Shown here: in pieces, positions 8,860 to 15,684 of the stretch | Position numbering within the stretch: the first letter of the stretch is position 1 | How the letters are laid out: each line of letters starts with the position of its first letter | DNA from: Candolleomyces eurysporus | Taxonomy: Eukaryota > Basidiomycota > Agaricomycetes > Agaricales > Psathyrellaceae | Reading direction: 5' to 3' | Length of the DNA stretch: 15,684 nt | Assembly: GCA_027579435.1 (NCBI GenBank) | Contig: JANBPK010000151.1 | Coordinates: 1 to 15,684, forward strand | Notes under the pieces: generated by a model | Database searches by the model: none | Seen by the model: the letters and a program-made list of their open reading frames with translations, nothing else | Told to the model about the DNA's origin: nothing | Position numbers and translations under genes: made by a program

Positions 8860-9640
8860 CATCTTCTGGCAGTTGAGTTTGGAGAGGGAGCTGAGGGAGA
8901 GGGAGCACGAGAAGACGGCGAGGCCTTGCATGAGAGCGGTTTCCTGGAGACAGACAGAGAGAAACTTTTCCTATGTTTTTTTCTTTCCGTTACCCTTCGT
9001 TTGTTCGTTTCGTTTGTTCCCTTTTCTTCTTTGTGTCTGTGATTACACATTTTCCTTGACATGAATTGGCTTTCGTTTCTTGTTTTTGGACCCTTCCTAT
9101 CCACCCTCTCGTTCCCTCCATGCATGATGCTACTGAGTGCTTGTCTGTTCTGTTGTTGTCACATATGTACCTGATGACCACAAGTGCCGTGCTCTTATGC
9201 TGTTGCCTTTCTTGCTTTTATTTATACTATTACTATTGTTTCCACTGTTGCTTGCAAGGGAAAAAGAACCTGTATTTATACGTAGTTCTATCCTATAGCT
9301 CTTTTACGGTGGGCCAAGGATACGGAATAAGAGAGCCAGTTTGCCACATCGAATGAGATATTCTCTTCTGAGACTCACGGTACACCGTATATGCCATCTT
9401 GAGCCAGAACTCCCAGACATACGCCTAATAACACTGTCATCATCTTCGGACGNCCTTCGGGGTGATCCAACTCATGAGTGAGGGCAGTTGATATTCTGCC
9501 TCTTGAATGAGTGCAAGAACGCAAATTGCCATTCAACACTTTTGTATTCGACAATTATAACAACTCAAATTCCACACATCTATAGCTAGGTTCACACTGG
9601 ACCACGTACTTTTACGGTCAATCACTACCTACGTATCATC
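8860..9640. other. Non-coding stretch with strong strand composition bias
   Basis: Positions of about 8876-8965 are purine-rich on the plus strand (GAG and GGGAGAGGGAG runs). From about 8965 to 9260 the plus strand is pyrimidine-rich with many TTC, TTT and CTT runs. The open frames in it are low complexity and lack family motifs. An ambiguous base (N) sits at 9453. I see no gene, RNA or array repeat in this stretch. Confidence 0.6.
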
Positions 9641-9702
9641 AACTTGATTTGAATTTATACACAAGTTTAGAGGCAGCTCACAGGCTGGAAGAACGGGCAC
9701 AC
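9641..9702. repeat. Diverged copy of the array spacer segment
   Basis: The segment from AACTTGATT to the run CAGGCTGGAAGAACGGGCAC matches spacer positions 293-345 (and 2332-2384) with a few gaps and substitutions. It shows that array-type sequence extends to just left of the retrotransposon. Confidence 0.65.
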
Positions 9703-9728
9703 AGGTGAGTATCTGGGTCTCGGGTCAG

Positions 9729-9733
9729 GGACA
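9729..9733. repeat. Target site duplication, left (GGACA)
   Basis: GGACA directly abuts the left LTR and is repeated directly after the right LTR at 15307-15311. Five bases is the usual target duplication length for Ty3/gypsy integration. Confidence 0.9.
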
Positions 9734-9915
9734 TGAAAGACTGCTCTAGGCAGTAACACTCACAGAAAACACGTTGAATGGTACGACGTCTGATTTCCGT
9801 TGTTTCTACGAGATGATACAGATAGAAAGAAAAGGAATGTCCTCCTCTCTCGAGGAGAACAGCTATATAACGAGATTCTGCTAGTCATGTGATCGTGTCG
9901 TGTAACGTCCCTACA
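9734..9915 (-). repeat. 3' LTR (left end on the plus strand)
   Basis: 182 bp, with TG...CA ends. It is identical to the right LTR except for G at 9799. A TATATA (9864-9869) lies inside. A short inverted repeat (ACTGC, GCAGT) lies near the U5 edge. Confidence 0.95.
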
Positions 9916-9928
9916 CTCCTCCCGCCCC
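9916..9928 (-). promoter_or_regulatory. Polypurine tract (plus-strand DNA primer site)
   Basis: Directly next to the 3' LTR, the minus strand reads GGGGCGGGAGGAG, preceded by a T-rich run (TTTTATTTTTTTT). Position and composition fit the polypurine tract used to prime second-strand synthesis, with one C interrupting it. Confidence 0.85.
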
Positions 9929-10082
9929 AAAAAAAATAAAAGACATGTGTGAAAGAAAAGAGAGACAAGTTCAGCAATAGGGAGGGAATAAAATAAAGCA
10001 AGTGCCCGTTTTAATGTAGGCGCATTAAAAACCCCAGTGGGGAAAAGTCAGCCGTCGGCACGTAGAACGTGAATCTACTACC

Positions 10083-13000
10083 CTAGCCACGTCCTTCCAC
10101 CGACTCTTGATAAACGTCCAACGCTTGACAATCTTCGACCTCTTTTGCAGGTAGCCATGTATCGCATTCGGGGCCGTATCCGGCCCATCGGACGAGGTAT
10201 TGGAGACCTCGTCCTCTTCGTCTATGGTCCAGTATCTCCAGGACCTCCCATTCTTCCGAACCGTCTGGTGTGACCACAGGGCCCGGTCTTCTTCGTTCTC
10301 TATCGGGCCATTTCTCCGGATCATTCTCCACCACTTTCTTCAACCACGCGACGTGGAATTTTGGGTGAGTGTTAGAATGTTCTGGCAAAAGCAAGGTGTA
10401 AGTAGAAGTATCCAAATTACGATCCAAAATGAGATAAGGCCCATCGTATCTGGGCATGAACTTGGCCACCCGTTTTTGCCCCTTCGCCAAATATTCCCTC
10501 CTCCGATGTCGAGTACACAACCAGACCCTTTCGCCAACAGAGAACTCAGGGTCCGGGGCCCTTCGTTTATTAGCTTCTGCCGCTTGATCGACTTTCGCCC
10601 GGACCAAAGCATCTTGTGCATCCGCCACACAGTCCGACAGCCTCTCGAGGGCCTCCACAGAGTCCCCCAAGACGGCTGGGTCGCCGCGCTTTACCAAAGG
10701 GGGAAATAGGCAAGGTGACCGACCAGTCTTCAAGAAAAATGGCGTATAACCTGTCGAAGCGTTAACAGTGTTCATGATAGCAAAACGTACTTTGGGTAAG
10801 GCCTTTGCCCAACCCTTCTGAGCTCGATCCACGAAGTAACGTAGTGCCTGGACAACCGTCTTGTTCGTTCTCTCGCTGGACCCATCCGTCTGGGGATGAA
10901 AAGAAGTCGAACATTTCAGTTTTATGCCCGACAGCGCATGCAGAGAACGCCAAAAAGAAGAGGTGAAAAGCTTATCTCGGTCCGACACAATATCCTCTGG
11001 CATCCCATTCTCGCAGTACCATCGGTCGAAAAATAGCTCCGCCAATTCGGGCGCCGTCAGTGTCGATTTACACGGAATCAACTGGATGTCCGAACCCAGC
11101 CTGTCAGTAATGGTGAGGATAGTATCGTATCCGCCGTCCACGGGCAGCGGTCCGACAAAGTCCATCGCTATAGACTGACAACGACCGTCGGGAACTGGCA
11201 GAGGATGGAGTGGCCCAGCAGGACGCCTCGTAGCATCCTTGTTCCGCTGGCAGTCTTCACATGCTGGGATGTAGCCAATCTCAAGGTCCGTCCGCATGTT
11301 CGGCCAGTAATAGTCGTGGCGTAAGGCTGAGTATGCCTTTTTGAACCCGAAATGCCCTAACCTGTCGTGCGCCATTTGGAAAAGAATTCCGCGTAGGTTC
11401 CTAAAGTCAGGAATGATCAGACGGTTATTCACAAACCACAGCCCACTCCTGTTCTGGAAAGATGACATTCCTCGGGCCGCTGATTCGAATTTTCGGCACC
11501 AGGGATCCATTTCATAACCCTCCTGCACCAACTTGACGAAATCCTCGTTCATCTCGACGTCACGAACTGGTAGCAGCCGTTCACGAGTGCTTCCGCGGGA
11601 CGCTAGCAGGTCAGTGATAGCGCAGACCGTAACATCACGATGCACAGTCAACACGGTGCACACCGGGTATGCCTTGAAACCGGTGTCATCATTGCTATCC
11701 GCGTACCTCTCCTCGAAAACCTTGAAGGCCGCCTCCTCGGCTTTCCTACTGTCGTCGGTGGTCGGGATTCTCGATAAGGCGTCGGCGACTGAGTTATCTT
11801 CGCCCTTAACGTAAACGATGCGCCCGTCGAACTGCGACATGTACTCCATCCACCTCGCTTGGCGCCGGGAAAACTCGCGCTGTTTGTGAAAGTTCTCGAG
11901 TGTGCGGTGGTCGGTGTAGATAAAAAACTCCGTTCCCAGCAGATCTGCCCGCCATTTTTTCAATGCCGTGACAATGGCAAGCAGTTCTTTCTCGTGAACA
12001 GGGTAGTTGAGCTCCGCCCCCCGGAAAGGCATACTGTCAAAGGCAACCGGACGAGCTTCATGCCACGATGGCCCGTAAGACAACACTGCCCCCATCCGGG
12101 TGTCGCTGGCGTCTGTCGTCACAAAGATCTTGTTAAGCCCTGGGTTCGCGTGATCTATCACCGTCAGGCAATCGGGAGATGTAACCAGAGTTTTTATCGC
12201 CTCGAAAGCCTTCTGATGTACGTTGGTCCACACCGGGAAAGTCTTGTCACAGTCTTTCGTCGTTAGTGCATTCAACACCGAGGTGTGGTCCGCGAGATTT
12301 GGGAGAAACGCCCCAAGGTAGCGTACCAGACCAAGGAACTTACGAACCTCCGTACTTGAACGCGGGGTAGGCCACGAGACGATTCGCTCCACTTTGCTTC
12401 CGTCGGGCTTGATGCCATCTGCGGAAACAATATGGCCCAAAAAGTTGATCGACGTCTGCAAAAACTTACACTTTTTCGGATTCAAATAGAGCTTGTGGGC
12501 GCGCAACGCTTCCAACACCAATCGGACATGTCGAAAATGTTCCTCAACCGTATCGGACCATATGATGATGTCGTCCAGGTATACGTGGCAGAATTTACCA
12601 ATGTAAGCTTTCAAGGCCCGTGAGACCCGTCGTTGATGAATGGCAGGCGCATTGCGGAAACCCATAGGCATCACAACGAACTCGTACAGCCCGAATGGAG
12701 TTGTGACTGCAGTCAACGGAATATGTTCTGGCTTCATTTTCGTCTGGAAGAACGCGTTGGTCATATCCATGACCGTGAAGTAACGGCCCTTTCCGCAATC
12801 TGAAAGTATATCGTCAACGCGAGGCAACGGATTATGATCCGGTACGCAATTGGCATTCAGTTGACGGTAATCGTTCACCCACCTCAGTGGCGCGTTAGGA
12901 TCTGCCTTGGGGATAATGAAAGAAGGGGAAGCATAAGGTGATGATGACGGTCGAATCCTCCCTGCCGCCTCATGTTCGTCTAAGAGCTTCTTCCACGCCT

Positions 13001-13775
13001 CCCAATATTTCCGAGGGCAAGCGTAAGATCTAGTCGCTATCGTCAAATCAGCATCCTTCAACAATATCTCCGCTTGTATGTCATCTGGGAGTTGATCTAC
13101 ATGAGGGGGTGGTTCGAAGACGTCCGTGAATTCAATCTTCAAGTCCACGAACTTCTTCTCCCATTGCAGGCGCTCCGTCGTGTCCAGGATCGCCGCCACA
13201 ATGCATTCTGTCCTCAATCCCACTGGCTTTGCCTCTGGGACCCGGGCTTTCAACTCCTTAAGAACGTCTAACTGTTTATTTCTAAAGGAAAAGAAAGCAT
13301 CTTCTCGCTGTTTCTTAACTGACAGCTGGATCTTTGGCCTTTTCACAACCCTAGGAACATTCCCAAGGAGATCATAGCCGTCTTCTGTCACAGCCGAGCG
13401 ACGGAAAGCATCCACTACTACCCGATTTGATTCGAGGAACGGCAGACCTAATATAACATCGCAACACAGGTTTTTAACACACACAGCTTTTACAGGTTTC
13501 GAAGTCCAAGAATTGTCCACACTGGAAATGTCGAAGCGGACCCAGTCGTGCAACTCCTGGGCCACAGGTGACGAGGTATCGCTAACGAACGCGGGAGATA
13601 TGGGATAAGGGGATTGAGCCTTCCTCCGGCGAAGGCCCAGTTTTGATGCTGTGTCGTCGTCAATCATAACTAAAGGACAGCCATGGTCAATCATTAACAA
13701 GGCTCGCGTCTGGAATTCTTCCAAGCCATCGATATGGCCCTGGAAGAAAAGGTNGGGGGGAAGGCAAGGGGTCAC
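10083..13775 (-). CDS. pol: Retrotransposon Pol: protease, RT, RNase H, integrase, chromodomain
   Basis: The frame has 1230 codons. An aspartic protease centre, MIDHG (D30), has H where D-S/T-G is usual. RT has MDMTNAF (D337) and the YLDD box (399-402). RNase H shows D555 (TDAS), E597, D622 (YTDHR) and D665. The integrase zinc finger is H803, H808, C839, C842, and the DD35E triad is D872, D932, E968, with exactly 35 residues between the last two. A GPY motif lies at 1112-1114. The chromodomain, about 1175-1225, keeps W1176, W1197 and Y1200 at the positions of the methyl-lysine cage. The enzyme copies element RNA to cDNA and integrates it; the chromodomain likely steers it to heterochromatin. 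There is no ATG at the start: the frame opens right after a TGA, so Pol must be made by frameshifting, splicing or as a Gag fusion. Residue 8 holds the ambiguous base at 13753. Confidence 0.97.
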   Translation of the reverse strand: MTPCLPPXLFFQGHIDGLEEFQTRALLMIDHGCPLVMIDDDTASKLGLRRRKAQSPYPISPAFVSDTSSPVAQELHDWVRFDISSVDNSWTSKPVKAVCVKNLCCDVILGLPFLESNRVVVDAFRRSAVTEDGYDLLGNVPRVVKRPKIQLSVKKQREDAFFSFRNKQLDVLKELKARVPEAKPVGLRTECIVAAILDTTERLQWEKKFVDLKIEFTDVFEPPPHVDQLPDDIQAEILLKDADLTIATRSYACPRKYWEAWKKLLDEHEAAGRIRPSSSPYASPSFIIPKADPNAPLRWVNDYRQLNANCVPDHNPLPRVDDILSDCGKGRYFTVMDMTNAFFQTKMKPEHIPLTAVTTPFGLYEFVVMPMGFRNAPAIHQRRVSRALKAYIGKFCHVYLDDIIIWSDTVEEHFRHVRLVLEALRAHKLYLNPKKCKFLQTSINFLGHIVSADGIKPDGSKVERIVSWPTPRSSTEVRKFLGLVRYLGAFLPNLADHTSVLNALTTKDCDKTFPVWTNVHQKAFEAIKTLVTSPDCLTVIDHANPGLNKIFVTTDASDTRMGAVLSYGPSWHEARPVAFDSMPFRGAELNYPVHEKELLAIVTALKKWRADLLGTEFFIYTDHRTLENFHKQREFSRRQARWMEYMSQFDGRIVYVKGEDNSVADALSRIPTTDDSRKAEEAAFKVFEERYADSNDDTGFKAYPVCTVLTVHRDVTVCAITDLLASRGSTRERLLPVRDVEMNEDFVKLVQEGYEMDPWCRKFESAARGMSSFQNRSGLWFVNNRLIIPDFRNLRGILFQMAHDRLGHFGFKKAYSALRHDYYWPNMRTDLEIGYIPACEDCQRNKDATRRPAGPLHPLPVPDGRCQSIAMDFVGPLPVDGGYDTILTITDRLGSDIQLIPCKSTLTAPELAELFFDRWYCENGMPEDIVSDRDKLFTSSFWRSLHALSGIKLKCSTSFHPQTDGSSERTNKTVVQALRYFVDRAQKGWAKALPKVRFAIMNTVNASTGYTPFFLKTGRSPCLFPPLVKRGDPAVLGDSVEALERLSDCVADAQDALVRAKVDQAAEANKRRAPDPEFSVGERVWLCTRHRRREYLAKGQKRVAKFMPRYDGPYLILDRNLDTSTYTLLLPEHSNTHPKFHVAWLKKVVENDPEKWPDRERRRPGPVVTPDGSEEWEVLEILDHRRRGRGLQYLVRWAGYGPECDTWLPAKEVEDCQALDVYQESVEGRG

Positions 13776-15024
13776 TCACGTCGTCACCCAGTTCATCGCG
13801 GTCAGACTCCTGATCCTCCATCTGTGAGTCCCCCGAATCCGACTCATAGATCACGGAAGATCCGACAACCGCGCCCACTGGCAACGTCTTCTTGGCTGGT
13901 GACTTGAAGCTTGCAGGTCTAGCGGCCATTCCTGCCGCGTCCGTGACAGGCTCGTGCTTGGTAGGGAAGCCGTTCTCGCAGTCCTTGTAACCATGACCGG
14001 CGTAGTATTGGCGGCACTTGAAGCAACCCCTGTGCTTGTGTAGGACTTTGCGTTCTTCTTCCGTCAGCGCCGGGATCCAGTTCTTCTTCCCAGTCGCGTC
14101 GGCAGTCCCAGCACTCGCATTGACGTTACCACCAATACCTCCGAACTTTTTAGTCTTCTGCTTCCGTTCCTCCAATAGCCTCCGAGCTCTTTTCCTTTCA
14201 TTAGCGACTCGCCTATCAATCTTGATGACGTCTGCAATCCAATCGTTGAATGTGTCGGTCGCCACGTCGTCCCAATTGACGTCGGTATACTTGTCGGACA
14301 AGTCGCTGGCCAAGTAGAGTTCGTTTATATCGTCATGGGCACCGGCTAGCAAGATTTCATGTAGCCTCTCGTTCGAGAAGCCGGCCTTGGGCGCATCAGC
14401 CAACAGCGTGTTCCAATGACAGACCTCGTTCGCGAAATCTTCAAAGGCTTCATCCTCTCCTTGAGTCCTCCTCTGAAGTTTCTTCTTCAATTCCAAATAC
14501 CATTCGTTTTCGAGTGCGTGCTTCCGAAGGACCTTCATGAATTCTGGGAACTTCAGCTTCGCCAGCTCTTCTCGCCGATGGCCGATCCAATTAACGGTAC
14601 GAGTCTCCTCGAAAGAGTCCAAAATCTGGCCGACCTGATCATCTACTGGTACTTTTCGTTGACTGAAGTATGCGATGCAACCCCTTTCCCATGTCTTCAA
14701 CACGTCGGAGGTCACCTTGCCTGCAGACAATGTCGGCGGACTCTTGTTCGACGAGCTACGGATCGATTTTGCTAGAGTGGGAGCCATTCGGGCAGAACTA
14801 GTCACGGCGAGTCTGGATTGATACGTGTAAGCGGGATGTTCATCTTCTGAATCGGAAGACAATTCGAGACTGGAATCGGGAAGGTGATCGTCGTCCAAGT
14901 CGTTATCCGTCAAGATCGAGACGTTATCATCCTCTAGAGGAATCAAACCGGTCTGTCTGGCTAAAACAACAAGGGCGGGATCCAAGAACGGGTTCGGGAA
15001 TACATTAAGAGGGGTATCCTNCAT
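13687..15024 (-). CDS. gag: Retrotransposon Gag with zinc knuckle
   Basis: 445 residues from the ATG at 15024, which has G at -3 and is the first ATG in this frame after the LTR. The open frame before it begins with a GTG inside the LTR and is not counted. Residues 110-235 are the capsid-like part (EAFEDFANEVCHWNTLL, NERLHEILLAGAHDDI). A basic stretch lies at about 270-295, and a zinc knuckle at 334-349 reads CFKCRQYYAGHGYKDC. Its spacing is CX2CX6HX4C, longer than the standard CX2CX4HX4C. Gag packs the element RNA into virus-like particles in the cytoplasm. Codon 2 holds the N at 15021 and would be TAG if that base were T. The last 22 or so codons lie in the pol overlap and probably are not native Gag. 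Confidence 0.9.
   Translation of the reverse strand: MXDTPLNVFPNPFLDPALVVLARQTGLIPLEDDNVSILTDNDLDDDHLPDSSLELSSDSEDEHPAYTYQSRLAVTSSARMAPTLAKSIRSSSNKSPPTLSAGKVTSDVLKTWERGCIAYFSQRKVPVDDQVGQILDSFEETRTVNWIGHRREELAKLKFPEFMKVLRKHALENEWYLELKKKLQRRTQGEDEAFEDFANEVCHWNTLLADAPKAGFSNERLHEILLAGAHDDINELYLASDLSDKYTDVNWDDVATDTFNDWIADVIKIDRRVANERKRARRLLEERKQKTKKFGGIGGNVNASAGTADATGKKNWIPALTEEERKVLHKHRGCFKCRQYYAGHGYKDCENGFPTKHEPVTDAAGMAARPASFKSPAKKTLPVGAVVGSSVIYESDSGDSQMEDQESDRDELGDDVSDPLPSPXPFLPGPYRWLGRIPDASLVND
13740..13779 (-). other. Possible 40-nt intron or frameshift site at the gag-pol junction
   Basis: On the minus strand the segment starts GTGAGT, is pyrimidine-rich, and ends TTTTCTTCCAG. Its removal would join Gag codon GAC directly and in frame to GGC of Pol, since 40 nt equals 3n+1 and pol is +1 to gag. 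It contains a C6 run and the N at 13753. The simpler reading is that the N is an extra base, because ignoring it also makes the frames continuous, giving SPHLFF before the protease, a segment I recall from related fungal elements. No clear branch site is seen. Confidence 0.4.
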
Positions 15025-15100
15025 GGCGGGAAATTTCCCTAAGGGCGGGATGTAAGGTCGTCGTAAGTACGACGCCTTTACTAGTTCACGATATAGGGAT

Positions 15101-15179
15101 CGTCGTAGGTATTCAAAAAAAAAGTGAAAGACTGCTCTAGGCAGTAACACTCACAGAAAACACGTTGAATGGTACGACG
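15101..15179 (-). promoter_or_regulatory. Leader/LTR inverted repeat, candidate self-priming site
   Basis: CGTCGTA (15101-15107) and ATTCAA (15111-15116) in the leader are complementary to TACGACG (15173-15179) and TTGAAT (15165-15170) inside the 5' LTR. That is 13 pairs around a small internal loop spanning the LTR edge at 15125. No TGG-starting tRNA-type primer site follows the LTR; the leader begins with a run of T instead. A second hairpin, CGTCGTA-AG-TACGACG, lies at 15059-15074 and could compete. The primer role is inferred from Tf1-type elements that self-prime. Confidence 0.45.
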
Positions 15180-15306
15180 TCTGATTTCCATTGTTTCTAC
15201 GAGATGATACAGATAGAAAGAAAAGGAATGTCCTCCTCTCTCGAGGAGAACAGCTATATAACGAGATTCTGCTAGTCATGTGATCGTGTCGTGTAACGTC
15301 CCTACA
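15125..15306 (-). repeat. 5' LTR (right end on the plus strand)
   Basis: 182 bp, identical to the left LTR except for A at 15190. It provides the promoter of the element. Gag starts about 100 nt inside its inner edge. Confidence 0.95.
15254..15262 (-). promoter_or_regulatory. TATA box in the 5' LTR
   Basis: The minus strand reads TTATATAG at this place, with no better match elsewhere in the LTR. Transcription would start downstream within the LTR, in the stretch toward 15180. Confidence 0.55.
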
Positions 15307-15311
15307 GGACA
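15307..15311. repeat. Target site duplication, right (GGACA)
   Basis: Exact partner of 9729-9733, directly after the right LTR. Confidence 0.9.
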
Positions 15312-15332
15312 ACGTTTCAGGGCATTCAGCAG

Positions 15333-15350
15333 CATGTCAAATATGACATG
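15333..15350. repeat. Short hairpin (7-bp stem, 4-nt loop)
   Basis: CATGTCA, a four-base AATA loop, then TGACATG. It is one of several inverted repeats in the right flank of the retrotransposon. No function is assigned. Confidence 0.7.
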
Positions 15351-15391
15351 ACACAGCTGGGTTGGCATTAGATCAAGCATTATGTCCAATT

Positions 15392-15444
15392 TTGGCCCAG
15401 CTGGGACGGGTAAGGTCTCAAAATGCATGTCCCAGCTGGGCCAA
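15392..15444. repeat. 16-bp perfect inverted repeat with a 21-bp loop
   Basis: TTGGCCCAGCTGGGAC (15392-15407) is the exact reverse complement of 15429-15444. Each arm itself contains the 10-bp palindrome CCCAGCTGGG, and a third CAGCTGGG lies at 15354-15361. This looks like part of a non-autonomous repeat family or a cruciform-forming site; which of these is not decidable here. Confidence 0.75.
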
Positions 15445-15512
15445 GCAACACCAGTCACATATTAAATGACTCCAGCGGGGCGGGACGTAGCTACCAGTTG
15501 CTCATGACAATA

Positions 15513-15660
15513 GGAATCTCGGGAGTATTCTTGGACATTGGTACATATATGTACATCTTGAATAATAATGGTTGGGCAGGCCATCATGGGAATCTCGGGC
15601 AGCTTTTCGACATCCAAACATACTTCCTTGAATTCCAGAGGTCCTAGAGGAATCTCAGGC
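15513..15660. repeat. Three spaced direct repeats and a 14-bp palindrome
   Basis: GGAATCTC followed by GGG or AGG starts at 15513, 15589 and 15649, each time followed by similar sequence (a CTT or TTT run, then GACAT or GGCAT). A perfect palindrome, GTACATATATGTAC, lies at 15541-15554, and a related CATATGTACT ends the window. No coding frame is credible between 15307 and 15684. Confidence 0.5.
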
Positions 15661-15684
15661 TACTTATTGGCATTCATATGTACT

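Larger units (their letters stand above)
9734..15306 (-). mobile_element. Complete Ty3/gypsy chromovirus-type LTR retrotransposon
   Basis: The 5573-bp element is bounded by 182-bp LTRs with TG...CA ends and a 5-bp GGACA target duplication. Read on the minus strand, the order is LTR, leader with a possible priming site, gag, protease, reverse transcriptase, RNase H, integrase, chromodomain, polypurine tract, LTR. Integrase after RNase H assigns it to Ty3/gypsy, and the C-terminal chromodomain to the chromoviruses. The LTRs differ at one of 182 positions (9799 versus 15190), so the insertion is recent. Two ambiguous bases (13753, 15021) lie inside. All catalytic residues I looked for are present. 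The gag and pol frames are offset by +1. It could be active if that offset is real and used, or an artefact. Confidence 0.97.

Noticed and set aside
8679..9125. Minus-strand open frame of 148 codons containing the tail relic
   Set aside because: Only about 30 residues match the family; the rest is low complexity with no conserved segment, so only the relic is annotated.
9066..9356. Plus-strand open frame rich in Cys, Tyr and Leu
   Set aside because: It has no ATG at its start and comes from a pyrimidine-rich tract, so the apparent hydrophobic protein is a composition effect.
15100..15124. A conventional tRNA primer-binding site after the 5' LTR
   Set aside because: No TGG-starting stretch complementary to a tRNA 3' end is visible; the leader begins with a T run.
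15025..15150. N-terminal extension of Gag reaching into the LTR
   Set aside because: It starts at GTG, not ATG, and includes LTR and leader sequence needed for reverse transcription; the ATG at 15024 is the better start.

Overview
The window is eukaryotic and almost certainly from a filamentous basidiomycete (mushroom-type) fungus. The evidence is short GT-AG introns (41-89 nt) with fungal-type branch sites, compact promoters with TATA boxes, a chromodomain Ty3/gypsy retrotransposon, a fungal CorA-like membrane protein and a tandem family of leucine-rich, basidiomycete-type uncharacterised proteins. No prokaryotic feature (operon, RBS, CRISPR) was found. All genes I can support lie on the minus strand and read right to left.

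Layout. (1) Positions 1-4379 are a direct tandem array with a period of about 2.04 kb: two full units and a partial third. Each unit carries one three-exon gene of an LRR-like family. The first gene is only an N-terminal stub at the window edge (1-105), the second (418-2144) is intact, and the third (2457-4182) is a pseudogene with a nonsense codon, a lost splice acceptor and a 1-nt deletion. (2) Positions 4486-6220 hold a seven-exon gene for a CorA-like two-helix membrane protein that interrupts the family. (3) Positions 6849-8581 hold a third, more diverged, intact family member with the same intron positions. (4) Positions 8582-9733 are an untranslated stretch with decayed fragments of the same family. 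(5) Positions 9734-15306 are a complete, young Ty3/gypsy chromovirus-type retrotransposon on the minus strand, with 182-bp LTRs differing at one base, a 5-bp target duplication, gag, pol, a polypurine tract and a possible self-priming leader fold. (6) Positions 15307-15684 are non-coding and rich in hairpins and short direct repeats.

How the parts relate. The LRR-like genes share exon phases, intron lengths and an upstream module (ACGCGT motif, TATA-like box). In the spacers, the C-terminal tail of an older paralogue sits just upstream of each promoter, so the locus has grown by repeated unequal exchange. One 689-bp block is identical between adjacent units apart from one deleted base, while the flanking sequence differs by about 10%, which points to very recent exchange or conversion, or to an assembly effect. 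The retrotransposon inserted next to another array fragment. Its gag and pol lie in different frames, joined at a spot that holds both an ambiguous base and a perfect-looking 40-nt intron. The most unusual observations are this gag-pol junction, the LTR/leader inverted repeat, and the layered recombination history of the gene array.
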